Notes under the pieces: model-generated
What the model was told of the DNA's origin: nothing
What the model saw: only the letters and a program-made list of their open reading frames with translations
Databases searched by the model: none
In this document: one piece after another, positions 8,443 to 17,436 of the stretch
How the letters are laid out: the number at the start of each line of letters is the position of its first letter
Position numbering within the stretch: the stretch's first letter is position 1
Position numbers and translations under genes: made by a program
NCBI GenBank assembly: GCA_963627995.1
Contig: CAVGCV010000020.1
Span: 1 to 43,876 of the forward strand
Direction of reading: 5' to 3'
From: UBA3839 sp963627995
Lineage (GTDB): Bacteria > Bacteroidota > Bacteroidia > Bacteroidales > Bacteroidaceae
DNA length: 43,876 nt

Positions 8443-8477
8443 GGGGGATGTGCCAAAACGGCACATCCCCCGTTTTT
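8443..8477 (+). terminator. Hairpin with AAAAC loop (B-type) and T-run
   Basis: The arms at 8443-8454 and 8460-8471 pair perfectly over 12 bp around the loop AAAAC and are followed by GTTTTTC, so on the + strand this has the form of an intrinsic terminator. It sits 374 bp past the calcium pump stop and 106 bp before the next gene. Its stem matches the hairpin at 224-262. Confidence 0.7.
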
Positions 8478-8548
8478 CGTTACGCGGATGTAGCGTTTTT
8501 GTCAAGACAACTCAACTCCACGGCAACGTGGCTGTAACACGGCCGTCC

Positions 8549-8556
8549 TATCTTTG
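8549..8556 (+). promoter_or_regulatory. -7 box upstream of the TonB-dependent receptor
   Basis: TATCTTTG fits the Bacteroidetes -7 consensus TAnnTTTG and would place the transcript start about 20 nt before the ATG at 8584. No good -33 box is visible at the usual distance. Confidence 0.55.
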
Positions 8557-8583
8557 CGCTGTCAAAACAAATGAAACGCAACA

Positions 8584-11379
8584 ATGAAAAATGTCAAAAG
8601 CAGAATCGGGCTGTTCGTCCTGCTCATGCTGGTCTCCATCGGCGCGACGGCGCAGCAAATCGACGGCGTGGTGACCGACAAGCAGACCCATGAGCCGCTC
8701 GTCGGCGCCGTCGTCTCGGCAGAGGGTAGCGACGCGAGGGCCGTGACGCACATGGATGGGACGTTCACCCTGCGCGACTTGGAGGCCAGGGCCTACACCA
8801 TCCAGATTACCTACATCGGTTACAAGCCTCTTACCGCACAGGGCGTCCGTGCCACGAAACAGGCGACGGCGACACCCGCCGCGTTTGAAATGGAAACCGA
8901 CGAGCAGCAGCTTACAGGCGTGCAGGTCACGGCGTCCGCGCGCCGCAACACCGAGGCCGCCCTCATCCAGCAGGCCAAGAACAGCGCGCTTGTCGTGAGC
9001 AACGTGTCGGCGCAGGAAATCAGCAAGACGCAGGACACGAATGCCGGCGAGGTCATCCGCCGTGTGCCGGGCGTGAGTCTCATCGACGACAAGTTCGTCA
9101 TGGTGCGCGGCTTGTCCCAGCGCTACAACAACGTGTGGGTCAACGGCGCTGCTGTGCCCAGCAGCGAGGCCGACTCGAGAGCTTTCTCGTTCGACATCGT
9201 GCCGTCGTCGCAAATCGACAACCTCACCATCGTGAAGTCGCCGTCGCCCCAGTATCCGGCCGACTATTCGGGCGGCTTCATCGTGGTCAACACCAAGGAA
9301 GTCCCGTCGGAGAACAGCTTCAACATCTCCGTCGGTGGTAACTGGAACGATGCGACCCACTTCTCGCCCTTTTCCTACACAAAAGGGTCGGCAACCGACT
9401 TTCTTGGCTTCGACAATGGCCTGCGCTCGTTCGACGGCGGCATCAAGGTGCAGCTTCGTCCCCTGGCCAACGGCACCGACCTGCAGGGCAACGGATTCAA
9501 CAACGACTGGACGGTGAAGAGCCGCAGCCCGTTGGGCGACATCAAGCTGGCCGCCAACCTCAACCGCCGTTGGAGTGTGGGAGCGCGTACGCTGGGCATG
9601 ATTGCCGCCCTCAACTACACCAACGAGTATCGCGCCTACAAGGACATGGAGAACAACCTCTTCGGGCTTTACGACGTGGCCAACGACCGCTCCAACTACC
9701 TGCGCTACTCTGTCGACGACCAGTATAACCACAACGCGCGTCTTGGCGCGATGCTCAATCTCACGCTCCTCTCTGCCAGCCGGGCGCATAAGTACCAGTT
9801 CCGCAACATCTTCAACCAGCTCGGCAACAGCCGCTACACGTGGCGCGAAGGGCTAAGCGCGCAATCCGACCGCGAGCATAGCGCGGAATACTACTACCGC
9901 AGCCGCACCACCTACAATGCGCAGCTCACGGGCAGCCACGACCTCGGCAACGACATCCTCGACTGGAATGTCGGCTACGCCTATGCCAACCGCCACATCC
10001 CCGACCGAAAGCGCTACCTCCTGTCCGACGCGCAGACCCCGTCCATCGCCCTCAACACGGGCAACGACGTGTCGCGCGAATGGACGCAGCTCGACGAGCA
10101 CGTCTTCTCGTTCGGCGCGAACGACAAGCACGCCTTCGACTTCGGCGGATGGGCGCCGGAGCTGCTTGCCGGCGTCTACGGCGACTACCGCACCCGCGAC
10201 TACCGCACCCGCAGCTTCATCTACAACTGGAACTACTACGACAACGCCATGCCCGACGGCTTTCAGTATGCCGACATCGCCCGGCTCCTGTCCAATCCCG
10301 ACAACATGGGTGGCGACAAGCTCTATCTGCTCGAGCAGCAGCAGATGCGCAACAACTATCGGGGGCACAACACCCTCGGCGCGGCCTATGTGGCCGCCAC
10401 GCTGCCTTTTGGCAAGCTGTCCGTCCACACCGGCGTGCGCTTCGAGCATAGCGACATGGAGCTTATTTCCAACACCCGCGACAACGCTGTCAGCGAAACC
10501 AGTCGCCACTACCGTGCCGACGACCTGTTCCCCTCGCTCAACGCCACCTACCGCTTCAACGACGAGCACCAGCTCCGCCTCTCCTATGGCCGCAGCGTGA
10601 ACCGTCCCGAGTTCCGCGAGGTGTCGCCCTCCGTGTTCTACGACTTCGACCTTGCCAGCAGCGTGCAGGGCAACCCCTCGCTCACCGACTGCCGCATCGA
10701 CAACATCGACCTCCGCTACGAGTTTTATCCCTCACGGGGCGAGGTCGTCTCCCTTGCCGCGTTCTACAAGCACTTCGACGCACCCATCGAGTGGACTTAC
10801 ACGGTGGCCGGCGGTACCGACCTCATCTACTCCTACATGAACGCGCGCAGCGCCGACAGCTATGGCCTGGAGCTCGACGTGCGCAAGCGGCTCGACTTCA
10901 TCGGCCTGCCGCAGCTCAGCTGGTCGTTCAACGGTGCGCTCATCAAGAGCCGTGTCGAGTTTGAGCCCGGCTCGAAGGAGGAGGGGAGGCCCATGCAGGG
11001 GCAGTCGCCCTATCTCATCAACACGGGCGTGTTCTACAAGAGCGACCCGCTCGACCTCGACATCGCCCTGCTCTACAACCGCATCGGCAAGCGCATCATC
11101 GGCGTCGGCCGCAGCGAGGGCTCGGCGGCCGACGACAATGCCCGCGTGCCTCACAGCTACGAGATGCCGCGCAACACCATCGACCTCTCTGCCAGCAAGC
11201 GCTTTGGACAGCATTGGGAAGTGAAGCTCAACGTGCGCGACCTGCTCGCCGAGAAGATTTACTACAAGCAGTTTGCCAAGGTCACCTACTCCGACGGCAC
11301 GCGCCGCGAGGTGGAAGAGGTGTCGCGCTGCTACAAGCCCGGCCGCAACTTCGGACTGCAGGCCACCTACAGGTTTTGA
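8584..11379 (+). CDS. TonB-dependent outer-membrane receptor with carboxypeptidase-like N-terminal domain
   Basis: This is a 931-residue outer-membrane active transporter. A signal peptide (about residues 1-24) is followed by a carboxypeptidase-regulatory-like domain (about 26-105), a TonB plug domain (about 125-250, including RRVPGVSLID and VRGLSQRYNNVWVNG) and a large beta-barrel ending in the C-terminal Phe typical of outer-membrane proteins. It lacks the features of classic SusC/RagA proteins and no susD lies beside it. It resembles the receptor class whose plug reads FDIVPSSQIDNLTIVKS, often paired with a secreted or lipid-anchored partner. Here the partner would be the beta-helix lipoprotein 60 bp downstream. 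The substrate cannot be told from sequence. The convergent HTCS regulator suggests carbohydrate- or nutrient-responsive control, which is inference. Confidence 0.88.
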   Translation: MKNVKSRIGLFVLLMLVSIGATAQQIDGVVTDKQTHEPLVGAVVSAEGSDARAVTHMDGTFTLRDLEARAYTIQITYIGYKPLTAQGVRATKQATATPAAFEMETDEQQLTGVQVTASARRNTEAALIQQAKNSALVVSNVSAQEISKTQDTNAGEVIRRVPGVSLIDDKFVMVRGLSQRYNNVWVNGAAVPSSEADSRAFSFDIVPSSQIDNLTIVKSPSPQYPADYSGGFIVVNTKEVPSENSFNISVGGNWNDATHFSPFSYTKGSATDFLGFDNGLRSFDGGIKVQLRPLANGTDLQGNGFNNDWTVKSRSPLGDIKLAANLNRRWSVGARTLGMIAALNYTNEYRAYKDMENNLFGLYDVANDRSNYLRYSVDDQYNHNARLGAMLNLTLLSASRAHKYQFRNIFNQLGNSRYTWREGLSAQSDREHSAEYYYRSRTTYNAQLTGSHDLGNDILDWNVGYAYANRHIPDRKRYLLSDAQTPSIALNTGNDVSREWTQLDEHVFSFGANDKHAFDFGGWAPELLAGVYGDYRTRDYRTRSFIYNWNYYDNAMPDGFQYADIARLLSNPDNMGGDKLYLLEQQQMRNNYRGHNTLGAAYVAATLPFGKLSVHTGVRFEHSDMELISNTRDNAVSETSRHYRADDLFPSLNATYRFNDEHQLRLSYGRSVNRPEFREVSPSVFYDFDLASSVQGNPSLTDCRIDNIDLRYEFYPSRGEVVSLAAFYKHFDAPIEWTYTVAGGTDLIYSYMNARSADSYGLELDVRKRLDFIGLPQLSWSFNGALIKSRVEFEPGSKEEGRPMQGQSPYLINTGVFYKSDPLDLDIALLYNRIGKRIIGVGRSEGSAADDNARVPHSYEMPRNTIDLSASKRFGQHWEVKLNVRDLLAEKIYYKQFAKVTYSDGTRREVEEVSRCYKPGRNFGLQATYRF

Positions 11380-11439
11380 CCCGACCGAAAGCCATCCATC
11401 AACATGAAGACAACATTGTTTCACCAAAACAAAATTGAA

Positions 11440-12948
11440 ATGAGAACGAAAGCAACAACAGGATGCCTCGCCATCCTTGCGCTGGCAGGAACTTTCGCCA
11501 GCTGCAGCAACAACGACGACCCCAAGACTGAGGCATCGGGCTACGTATGGACTACCGACGGCGGACTGCGTGCCTGCGACCACATCCTTTTCGATGCCGA
11601 CGGCAAGGAAGCCCCGTCGGGCACCGTCATCGGCAACGGCAATCAAGAATTCGTGTTCACAGGAAAGCAGACGCTGAGCTGCGGCACTTACACGCTGCGC
11701 GGATGGGTGTACATCGCCGACGGTGCTGAGCTCACCATCGAGCCGGGCACCGTCATCAAGGGCGACAAGGACACCAAGGCTGCGCTCATCGCAGAGCGCG
11801 GCGGCAAGCTCATCGCACGCGGAACGGCCTCGCAGCCCATCGTGTTCACCTCCGAGCAGGCGCCTGGCAGCCGCCGTCCCGGCGACTGGGGCGGCGTCAT
11901 CCTTTGCGGACGCGCCCGCAACAACCAGAACGAGATGCAAATCGAGGGAGGCCCGCGCACGAGGCACGGAGGCTCGAACGATGCCGACTGTTCGGGCGTG
12001 TTGAGCTACGTGCGCATCGAGTTCGCCGGCTATCCGTTTGAGAAGGACAAGGAAATCAACGGACTGACTTTCGGCAGCGTGGGTAGTGGCACGCAAATCG
12101 ACCACGTGCAGGTTTCTTATTCCAACGACGACTCGTTCGAATGGTTCGGCGGGACGGTCAATTGCACGAACCTCGTGGCCTATCGCGGCTGGGACGACGA
12201 CTTCGACACGGACAACGGCTTCTCCGGCAACGTGCAGTTCGCCCTCGCCCTGCGCGACAGCCGCATCGCCGACACCTCGCAGAGCAACGGTTTCGAGAGC
12301 GACAACAAGGCTGACGGCGGCGACGTGCAGCCCTACACCTCGGCCACGTTCTCCAACGTCACTTTCGTGGGTCCCAAGGTGCTGGACAATGCTTTCCAAA
12401 ACACGACGGCCTACATCAACGGCTCGGCACTCTATCCCAACAACGGCTCTGCCCTCGGCAAGTTCCAGGCCGCCATGCAGATTCGTCGCGGCTCGCGCCT
12501 CAACTGCGTGAACTCCGTGGCCATCGGCTGGCCCATTGGACTGCTGCTCGACGGCGAGAAGGGCAACACGCCCGAAGTGGCTAAGAACGGCGGGCTGAAG
12601 CTCCACCACCTTGTCTTCGCCGGCATGGACGCACTTGGCTCCGACGCCAACAAGGTCTACGACGACGTGCTCTACGACGCAGCCGGCAAGGCCGTCATCG
12701 ACGCTTCGCAGCCGTCCTACTCCCACACCTACTTCCTCGCGCAGCCTGGCAACAAGTACTACGATTCGTGGACTTCGCTCGTGGCGTCCGACGGCTACAC
12801 CCCGGCTGCGGGAAGTCCGCTCCTCACGGGCGCTTCGTTCGATGGTCTCACGGGATTCACCAAGGTTGCCTACGTGGGCGCGTTCGGCGACGGCGGCAGC
12901 TGGATGGACGGCTGGACGAACTTCGACCCCGAGAACACCAAGTACTAA
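11440..12948 (+). CDS. Beta-helix surface lipoprotein, likely partner of the receptor
   Basis: This is a predicted lipoprotein of 502 residues. The hydrophobic segment ends in the lipobox FASC (Cys near residue 22 of this start), followed by the acidic SNNDD that often marks surface export in Bacteroidetes. The body has the short, Gly- and Asn-rich repeating strands of a right-handed parallel beta-helix (AELTIEPGTVIKG, GKLIARGTASQPIVF, GDWGGVILCG). An in-frame ATG at 11404 is possible, but it adds a polar extension before the signal peptide, so 11440 is preferred. The gene follows the TonB-dependent receptor directly, and the two probably form one uptake complex in place of a SusC/SusD pair. 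Ligand unknown. A strong hairpin (12976-13033) ends the unit. Confidence 0.75.
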   Translation: MRTKATTGCLAILALAGTFASCSNNDDPKTEASGYVWTTDGGLRACDHILFDADGKEAPSGTVIGNGNQEFVFTGKQTLSCGTYTLRGWVYIADGAELTIEPGTVIKGDKDTKAALIAERGGKLIARGTASQPIVFTSEQAPGSRRPGDWGGVILCGRARNNQNEMQIEGGPRTRHGGSNDADCSGVLSYVRIEFAGYPFEKDKEINGLTFGSVGSGTQIDHVQVSYSNDDSFEWFGGTVNCTNLVAYRGWDDDFDTDNGFSGNVQFALALRDSRIADTSQSNGFESDNKADGGDVQPYTSATFSNVTFVGPKVLDNAFQNTTAYINGSALYPNNGSALGKFQAAMQIRRGSRLNCVNSVAIGWPIGLLLDGEKGNTPEVAKNGGLKLHHLVFAGMDALGSDANKVYDDVLYDAAGKAVIDASQPSYSHTYFLAQPGNKYYDSWTSLVASDGYTPAAGSPLLTGASFDGLTGFTKVAYVGAFGDGGSWMDGWTNFDPENTKY

Positions 12949-12975
12949 TCCACTCCCCGCGCAGGGGCTGTGACA

Positions 12976-13033
12976 CAACAGCAAGGTGCCCCCTGAAAGC
13001 TCGATGGCTTTCAGGGGGCACTCCTTGCTGTTG
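12976..13033. terminator. Bidirectional terminator between convergent genes
   Basis: Arms at 12976-13000 and 13007-13033 pair over 25 bp with a 2-nt bulge and a 6-nt loop. The hairpin lies between the stop of the beta-helix lipoprotein (+) and the stop of the HTCS gene (-), so it probably ends transcription from both sides. Confidence 0.8.
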
Positions 13034-13055
13034 CCGTGGTTCTTGTGCGCGGCGG

Positions 13056-16000
13056 CTACTTGCCCTCGTTGCTGCGCATGTACTCCGACGGGGTCATGCC
13101 GTAGATGGACTTGAACGAAGTGGAGAACGTGGAGATGCTCTTGAAGCCCGTGGCGATGCTCACGTCCGTGATGTCGAGCCGTTTCGAGGCGAGCAGCTTG
13201 GCGGCCTGCTTGAGGCGTATGCCTTTGAGGAAGTCGCGCGGGGTCTGTCCCGTGAGTTCCTTCATCTTGCGGTGGAAGTGCACGCGCGAGATGCCCACCT
13301 TGTCGGCGATGAACTCGATGTTGAGGTCGGGATTCGACATGTTGGCGTTGATGACTTTGGCGATGCGCTCCATGAGCCGCTCGTCGGCCGACACCACGTC
13401 GAGGTCGTCGATTTTCTCCTCCTCGAACGTCTGCACAGTCTGCCGTCCGGCCTGTAGCTGCCGTGCGCGCAGCAGCGCCATGGCAGCCGAGCGCAGCACG
13501 TCGATGTTGAACGGCTTGGTGAGGTAGTAGTCGGCTCCGTTGCGGATGCCCTCGATGTAGTCGCTGTCGTCGGTCTTCGCCGTGAGCATCAGTACGGGGA
13601 TGTGGCTCGTGAGGAAGTTTGCTTTCAGCTTCTGGCACAATTGCAGCCCGTCCATCACGGGCATCATGAGGTCGGTGACAATCAAGTCCACGCGGTCGGC
13701 GTTCTTCTGCACGTAGTCCCACGCCTCCTGCCCGTTGCCGCATTCGGTGATGACGAAGTCGGAGGACAGCTCGCTGTGGACGTACTGGCGGATGGCCGTG
13801 TCGTCCTCCACAATCAGCAGGTTGCGGTGCTTTACGCCCATGAGCTTTTCCTTCGGCAGCTGCTCCGTGGCGATGGGCGCGGCCTGCGTGGCGGTCTCCG
13901 CCGCAGCAATGTCGTCCTCATGGCCTTCCGCCGCAGTCTCCGCGTCCTTGCGTCCCAAGCCCTTGGGCATGGCGACGGTGAACATCGTGCCTTTCCCATG
14001 CGGATTGTCGGCCACGGCGATGCTGCCGCCGTGCAGCTCCACCAGCATGTGGGCGAGGTTGAGGCCGATGCCTGTCCCGATGTAGCCGTTCTTTTGCGCG
14101 CTCGAGTAGAAACGCTCGAACACATGGCTCCGCTCACTGGCGGGGATGCCCACGCCCGTGTCCGTCACGGACAGCTCGAAGCCGTCGCCCGTGTCGTGCA
14201 GGGCGATGGTGATGCGTCCGCCGTCGGGCGTGAATTTCAGCGCGTTCGACAGCAGGTTCATCACCACCTTGTCGAAGTTCTGCGTGTCGATGCACACGGG
14301 CATTTGTTCGATGCCCTCGTGCCGGAACTCCATGGCGATGTGGCGCTGGCGGGCCGCCGCGTCGAAGAGCTCGTAAAGGTTTTGCAGGAACTGCACCAGC
14401 TCGGCGCGCGAGTAGCGGAGGTGCAGCTGTCCTTTCTCAATCTTGCGCGCGTCCATGAGCTGGTTGATGAGCCGCAGGATGCGCTGCGCGTTGAGGTGGA
14501 TGAGCGAGTAGGAGCGCCGGCGCGCCTCGGGGTCGTTGTCGCTCTTCATCAGCTTCTCCAAGGGCGAGAGGATGAGCGTCATGGGCGTGCGGATTTCGTG
14601 GCTGATGTTCATGAAGAACTGGGTGCGCGCCTCGTTCATCTCCTCCTCGCGGCGGTGGCGTTGCAGGATGCGGCGCGCCTTCACGCGCTCCTTCACCTGC
14701 TGCGCCGCGCCGTAGCAGGCGAGCAGGAAGAGCAGGGCGTAGACGGCCCATGCCCAGGCCGATGCGTACCAGACCGGATGGATGCGCACGGTGATGGTGC
14801 GCGTGTCCGATTGCCGCCCGTAGCTTGCGGCACGGATGTCGATGCGGTAGGTGCCGGTGGGCATGTTGATGAACGAGATGCGGTTCTGCCCTTTCTGCAG
14901 CTCGCGCCAGTCCTCGCCGTTCACGCGGTAGTGGTAGGTCGTGTGCTGGCGGTTGAACGTCATGGTCGAGAGTTCGAGCGAGAAGGTGCGGTCCTCGTGG
15001 CACAGGTGCAGCTCGTCGGTTTCGTCCACCCACGTGTCCATGATGGTGTACGAGCCCGACTTCTGCCCAGCCCGCACGCGCTGGTTGTTCACGAAGAAGT
15101 CGGTGATGCGCAGCTCGGGCTTGCTGGGCTTTGCGGTGGCTGTCACGTCGGACGGCCGGAAGTAGGTGATGCCGTTGATGCCGCCGAAGTAGATGTTGCC
15201 GTTGAGCGCGGCGCAGGCATGGGCGGTGAATTCGTTGCCCTGCAGCCCGTCGGCGGCGTAGTAGGCTTGCGTCTCGCCCGTTCGTGGCTTGTGGAGCGCC
15301 ATGCCGTTGAGCGTACTGATCCAAACGTTTCCTTCCGCGTCGATTTCGGTGGCGCAGACGAAGTTGCTCGGCAGCCCGTCGGCCTTCGTCATGGTGCGGA
15401 TGTCGGCCGCGGCAAAGTCGTCGCCCCTGACGGTGATGTGCGCGAGCCCCTCGTTGGTGGACGCCCACAGGCTTCCGTCGGCGGCGATGCTGACGTGGTA
15501 GACAGCCACGCCCCCCAACAGGCGGCCGCTTGCCTTGGGCGTTCCGTCGGTGTCCACGTCCAGTTTCTCCAGCCCGTCGGCGGTGCAGAGGTAGAGCTGT
15601 GCGCCGCGCGCCACGACTTGGTTGATGTATGCGTTTGTCAGGATGGTGGCCGGCGTCTGGCTTCCCGGCCGGCTTTGTTCGTAGTGGCGGAGCGTCTTGC
15701 TTGTCAGGTTGTAGCAGAAGAGGCCGCGTCCGTTGGTGGCAATCCACACGTTCTTCCGCGTGTCCTCCGTCACGGAGTAGACGTATTGCATGTCGCCGCC
15801 GCCGGGAATCACGCGGCTCACGGGCGTGCAGGCTCCAGTCTTTGCGTTGAGCAGCGCCAGCTCACCCATCGACGAGCCGAGCCACAGCGTGCCCTCGCTG
15901 TCTTTGAAGAGCCCGATGATGGTCGGCGGGATGTGCGGCGTGGCGGTCACGCCCGCGCCCTCTCTTTCGCGGAAGTGCGCGCTTTCCGTGCCGTCGGCGT

Positions 16001-17123
16001 TGATGTGGTAGAGCCCGCAGTTGTCCGTTGCCACCCACATCGTGCCGTCGTGGTCGGCGAGGAGGGCGGTCACGCAGTTTGTGCCGATGGTGTTGCGTCC
16101 TGCCGAGCGGCGGCCGATGTAGAAGAACGGCGACGAGTCCTTCGGCTTGGCGAGCACGCCCTTCCAATAGACGCCCACCCACGTCGTGCCGTAGTGGTCG
16201 ATGAGCAGGTCCTTGACGTTCGACGCTTCCAGCTTGTAGTCGTTGGTCTTGATGTCGCACTGCCGCGCCTTGTCGGTCCGCTCGTCGTACACGAGCAGTC
16301 CGTCGCCGTCGGTGCAGAGGTAGACCAGTCCGTCGGGGCGGCAGACGATGCGGTAGATGTTGTATGCTGTGCCGACGGCGGCTATGCGCTCGAATGCTGC
16401 GCGCCGCTCGTTATAGCGGAGCAGGCCGCCGTGCTCGGTGCCGACGTAGATGTTGCCCGACGCGCTCTCGCGCAGCCGTGTGCCGGTGGACGGGAGCTGC
16501 ATGCTCTCGACGGCTTGCCCGCTGCCAGCCTTGCGGACATACGCCTTGCCCGAGCGGTCAATCCACCACGTGCGCCCCTTGCTGTCTTCCGTCACCTGCT
16601 GCACGTTGGCCACGGCGTTGAGCTCCTTGTCGGAAACCGCCCGGTAGCCGTCCCCGTCGCGCTCCAGCCGGTAGATGCCGTAGCCGGCCGTCGCGATGCG
16701 GAGCTTCCCGTCGCGGAATCGCTCGATGGAGGAGACGAAGGCCTGCACCGTGTCGTTCTCCGAGCGGATCACGGGGATGTTTTCCACGCGCCCCGAGTTG
16801 ATGTCGAGCGCCTGCAGCCCCAGGTTCAGTCCCACGAGCAGCGTGTTGTCTGTCATCTGTTTCACGTGCGTGATGAAGTTGCTGCGCAGGGCGTAGCCGT
16901 CGGGCGCGTCGGTGGAGTAGACGTTGAACTTCGCGCCGTCGTACTGGTTGAGTCCGTTGGTGGTGCATATCCACACGTTGTGGCGGCTGTCCTCGTAGAG
17001 CGACTGCACGCAGGTGTTCGACAGCCCCTCGTCCGACGTGAACGAATAGACGCCCTGTGCCCGCCCGGCGAGGTGGCACACATATAATAAGGAGAAGAGC
17101 AGGATGCTTTTGGTTAGTCTCAT
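13056..17123 (-). CDS. Hybrid two-component system regulator (HTCS)
   Basis: This 1355-residue protein joins sensor kinase, receiver and DNA-binding domain in one chain, the class that controls polysaccharide-use loci in Bacteroidetes. A signal peptide (about 1-22) leads into two seven-bladed propellers of Reg_prop repeats and a Y_Y_Y domain, all periplasmic. A membrane helix lies at about 787-806. The HisKA domain has the phosphorylated His at 842 (NISHEIRTP), then comes an HATPase domain with NLLSNALKF and GTGIGL. The receiver has its phospho-acceptor Asp at 1151 (TDLMMPVMDG), and an AraC-type HTH forms the last 100 residues. All key residues are present. Its promoter is clear at 17185-17216. 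Likely targets are the receptor unit it converges on, or the divergent secreted-protein gene at 17437; this is inference. Confidence 0.93.
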   Translation of the reverse strand: MRLTKSILLFSLLYVCHLAGRAQGVYSFTSDEGLSNTCVQSLYEDSRHNVWICTTNGLNQYDGAKFNVYSTDAPDGYALRSNFITHVKQMTDNTLLVGLNLGLQALDINSGRVENIPVIRSENDTVQAFVSSIERFRDGKLRIATAGYGIYRLERDGDGYRAVSDKELNAVANVQQVTEDSKGRTWWIDRSGKAYVRKAGSGQAVESMQLPSTGTRLRESASGNIYVGTEHGGLLRYNERRAAFERIAAVGTAYNIYRIVCRPDGLVYLCTDGDGLLVYDERTDKARQCDIKTNDYKLEASNVKDLLIDHYGTTWVGVYWKGVLAKPKDSSPFFYIGRRSAGRNTIGTNCVTALLADHDGTMWVATDNCGLYHINADGTESAHFREREGAGVTATPHIPPTIIGLFKDSEGTLWLGSSMGELALLNAKTGACTPVSRVIPGGGDMQYVYSVTEDTRKNVWIATNGRGLFCYNLTSKTLRHYEQSRPGSQTPATILTNAYINQVVARGAQLYLCTADGLEKLDVDTDGTPKASGRLLGGVAVYHVSIAADGSLWASTNEGLAHITVRGDDFAAADIRTMTKADGLPSNFVCATEIDAEGNVWISTLNGMALHKPRTGETQAYYAADGLQGNEFTAHACAALNGNIYFGGINGITYFRPSDVTATAKPSKPELRITDFFVNNQRVRAGQKSGSYTIMDTWVDETDELHLCHEDRTFSLELSTMTFNRQHTTYHYRVNGEDWRELQKGQNRISFINMPTGTYRIDIRAASYGRQSDTRTITVRIHPVWYASAWAWAVYALLFLLACYGAAQQVKERVKARRILQRHRREEEMNEARTQFFMNISHEIRTPMTLILSPLEKLMKSDNDPEARRRSYSLIHLNAQRILRLINQLMDARKIEKGQLHLRYSRAELVQFLQNLYELFDAAARQRHIAMEFRHEGIEQMPVCIDTQNFDKVVMNLLSNALKFTPDGGRITIALHDTGDGFELSVTDTGVGIPASERSHVFERFYSSAQKNGYIGTGIGLNLAHMLVELHGGSIAVADNPHGKGTMFTVAMPKGLGRKDAETAAEGHEDDIAAAETATQAAPIATEQLPKEKLMGVKHRNLLIVEDDTAIRQYVHSELSSDFVITECGNGQEAWDYVQKNADRVDLIVTDLMMPVMDGLQLCQKLKANFLTSHIPVLMLTAKTDDSDYIEGIRNGADYYLTKPFNIDVLRSAAMALLRARQLQAGRQTVQTFEEEKIDDLDVVSADERLMERIAKVINANMSNPDLNIEFIADKVGISRVHFHRKMKELTGQTPRDFLKGIRLKQAAKLLASKRLDITDVSIATGFKSISTFSTSFKSIYGMTPSEYMRSNEGK

Positions 17124-17184
17124 GGCTTGGTGTTGTCCTGTAATCGTATCCGTCCGCCGCGCGTATGGGCGGCGAACAACAAGG

Positions 17185-17216
17185 CAAAGTTAGTCAAATT
17201 GCCACGTTCGCGCAAA
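17185..17216 (-). promoter_or_regulatory. Promoter of the HTCS gene
   Basis: Read on the minus strand, TTTG at 17216-17213 and TAACTTTG at 17192-17185 are separated by exactly 20 nt, a full match to the Bacteroidetes -33/-7 consensus. The 5' leader would be about 55 nt. Confidence 0.8.
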
Positions 17217-17282
17217 CGTTTGGTTGCGAAATGTCAGCCGCCAGGCGCGCCCTCTGCGGAATCTTTCCAGGCCAAAGGCGCG

Positions 17283-17311
17283 AATGTTACTTGCGGGTAG
17301 CAAAATGTTAC
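17283..17311. promoter_or_regulatory. Paired AATGTTAC direct repeats, possible AraC-type operator
   Basis: AATGTTAC occurs at 17283-17290 and again at 17304-17311, 21 bp from start to start, which puts both copies on the same face of the helix. A weaker match (AAATGTCA) lies near 17229. The pair sits between the divergent HTCS and 17437 promoters, where an AraC-family HTCS would be expected to bind direct repeats. The role is inferred. Confidence 0.4.
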
Positions 17312-17384
17312 ACGGGGAGCAGTCCGTGTTTCGTGCTATGAACGACTTGTAATGCCCGCGCAACTGCGGTTCTGCTCGCCTCGT

Positions 17385-17392
17385 TACCTTTG
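17385..17392 (+). promoter_or_regulatory. -7 box upstream of the 742-aa secreted protein
   Basis: TACCTTTG matches TAnnTTTG and lies 44 bp before the ATG at 17437. The -33 region is poor, which would fit a promoter that needs an activator. Confidence 0.55.
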
Positions 17393-17436
17393 CAGCCGAA
17401 CCAACGGCTCACAATGACCACAAAAAACAACAACGT

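Noticed and set aside
8252..8464. Minus-strand 70-codon ORF across array copy 1 that aligns without gaps to one across copy 2
   Set aside because: Both start at the B-type hairpin and share a stretch from AEKTLR to TRSAVFF, but this follows from the fixed spacing and DNA similarity of the repeat. The best-kept positions are the 22-bp spaced cores, which fall in changing codon positions since 22 is not a multiple of three. Copies 3 and 4 do not keep the frame.
13602..17087. 1161-codon ORF opposite the HTCS gene
   Set aside because: It is codon-aligned with the HTCS frame, where antisense stops require the rare TTA, CTA or TCA codons. The GC-rich codon use removes these, and the translated sequence has no domain. 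The same applies to the long antisense ORFs at 3244-5343, 10732-13743, 20455-22497, 22821-25499 and 40081-41595.
17252..17261. Single CTCTGCGGAA near the HTCS promoter as a further array
   Set aside because: No second core occurs 22 bp away on either side; one 8-9 bp match is expected by chance in GC-rich DNA.
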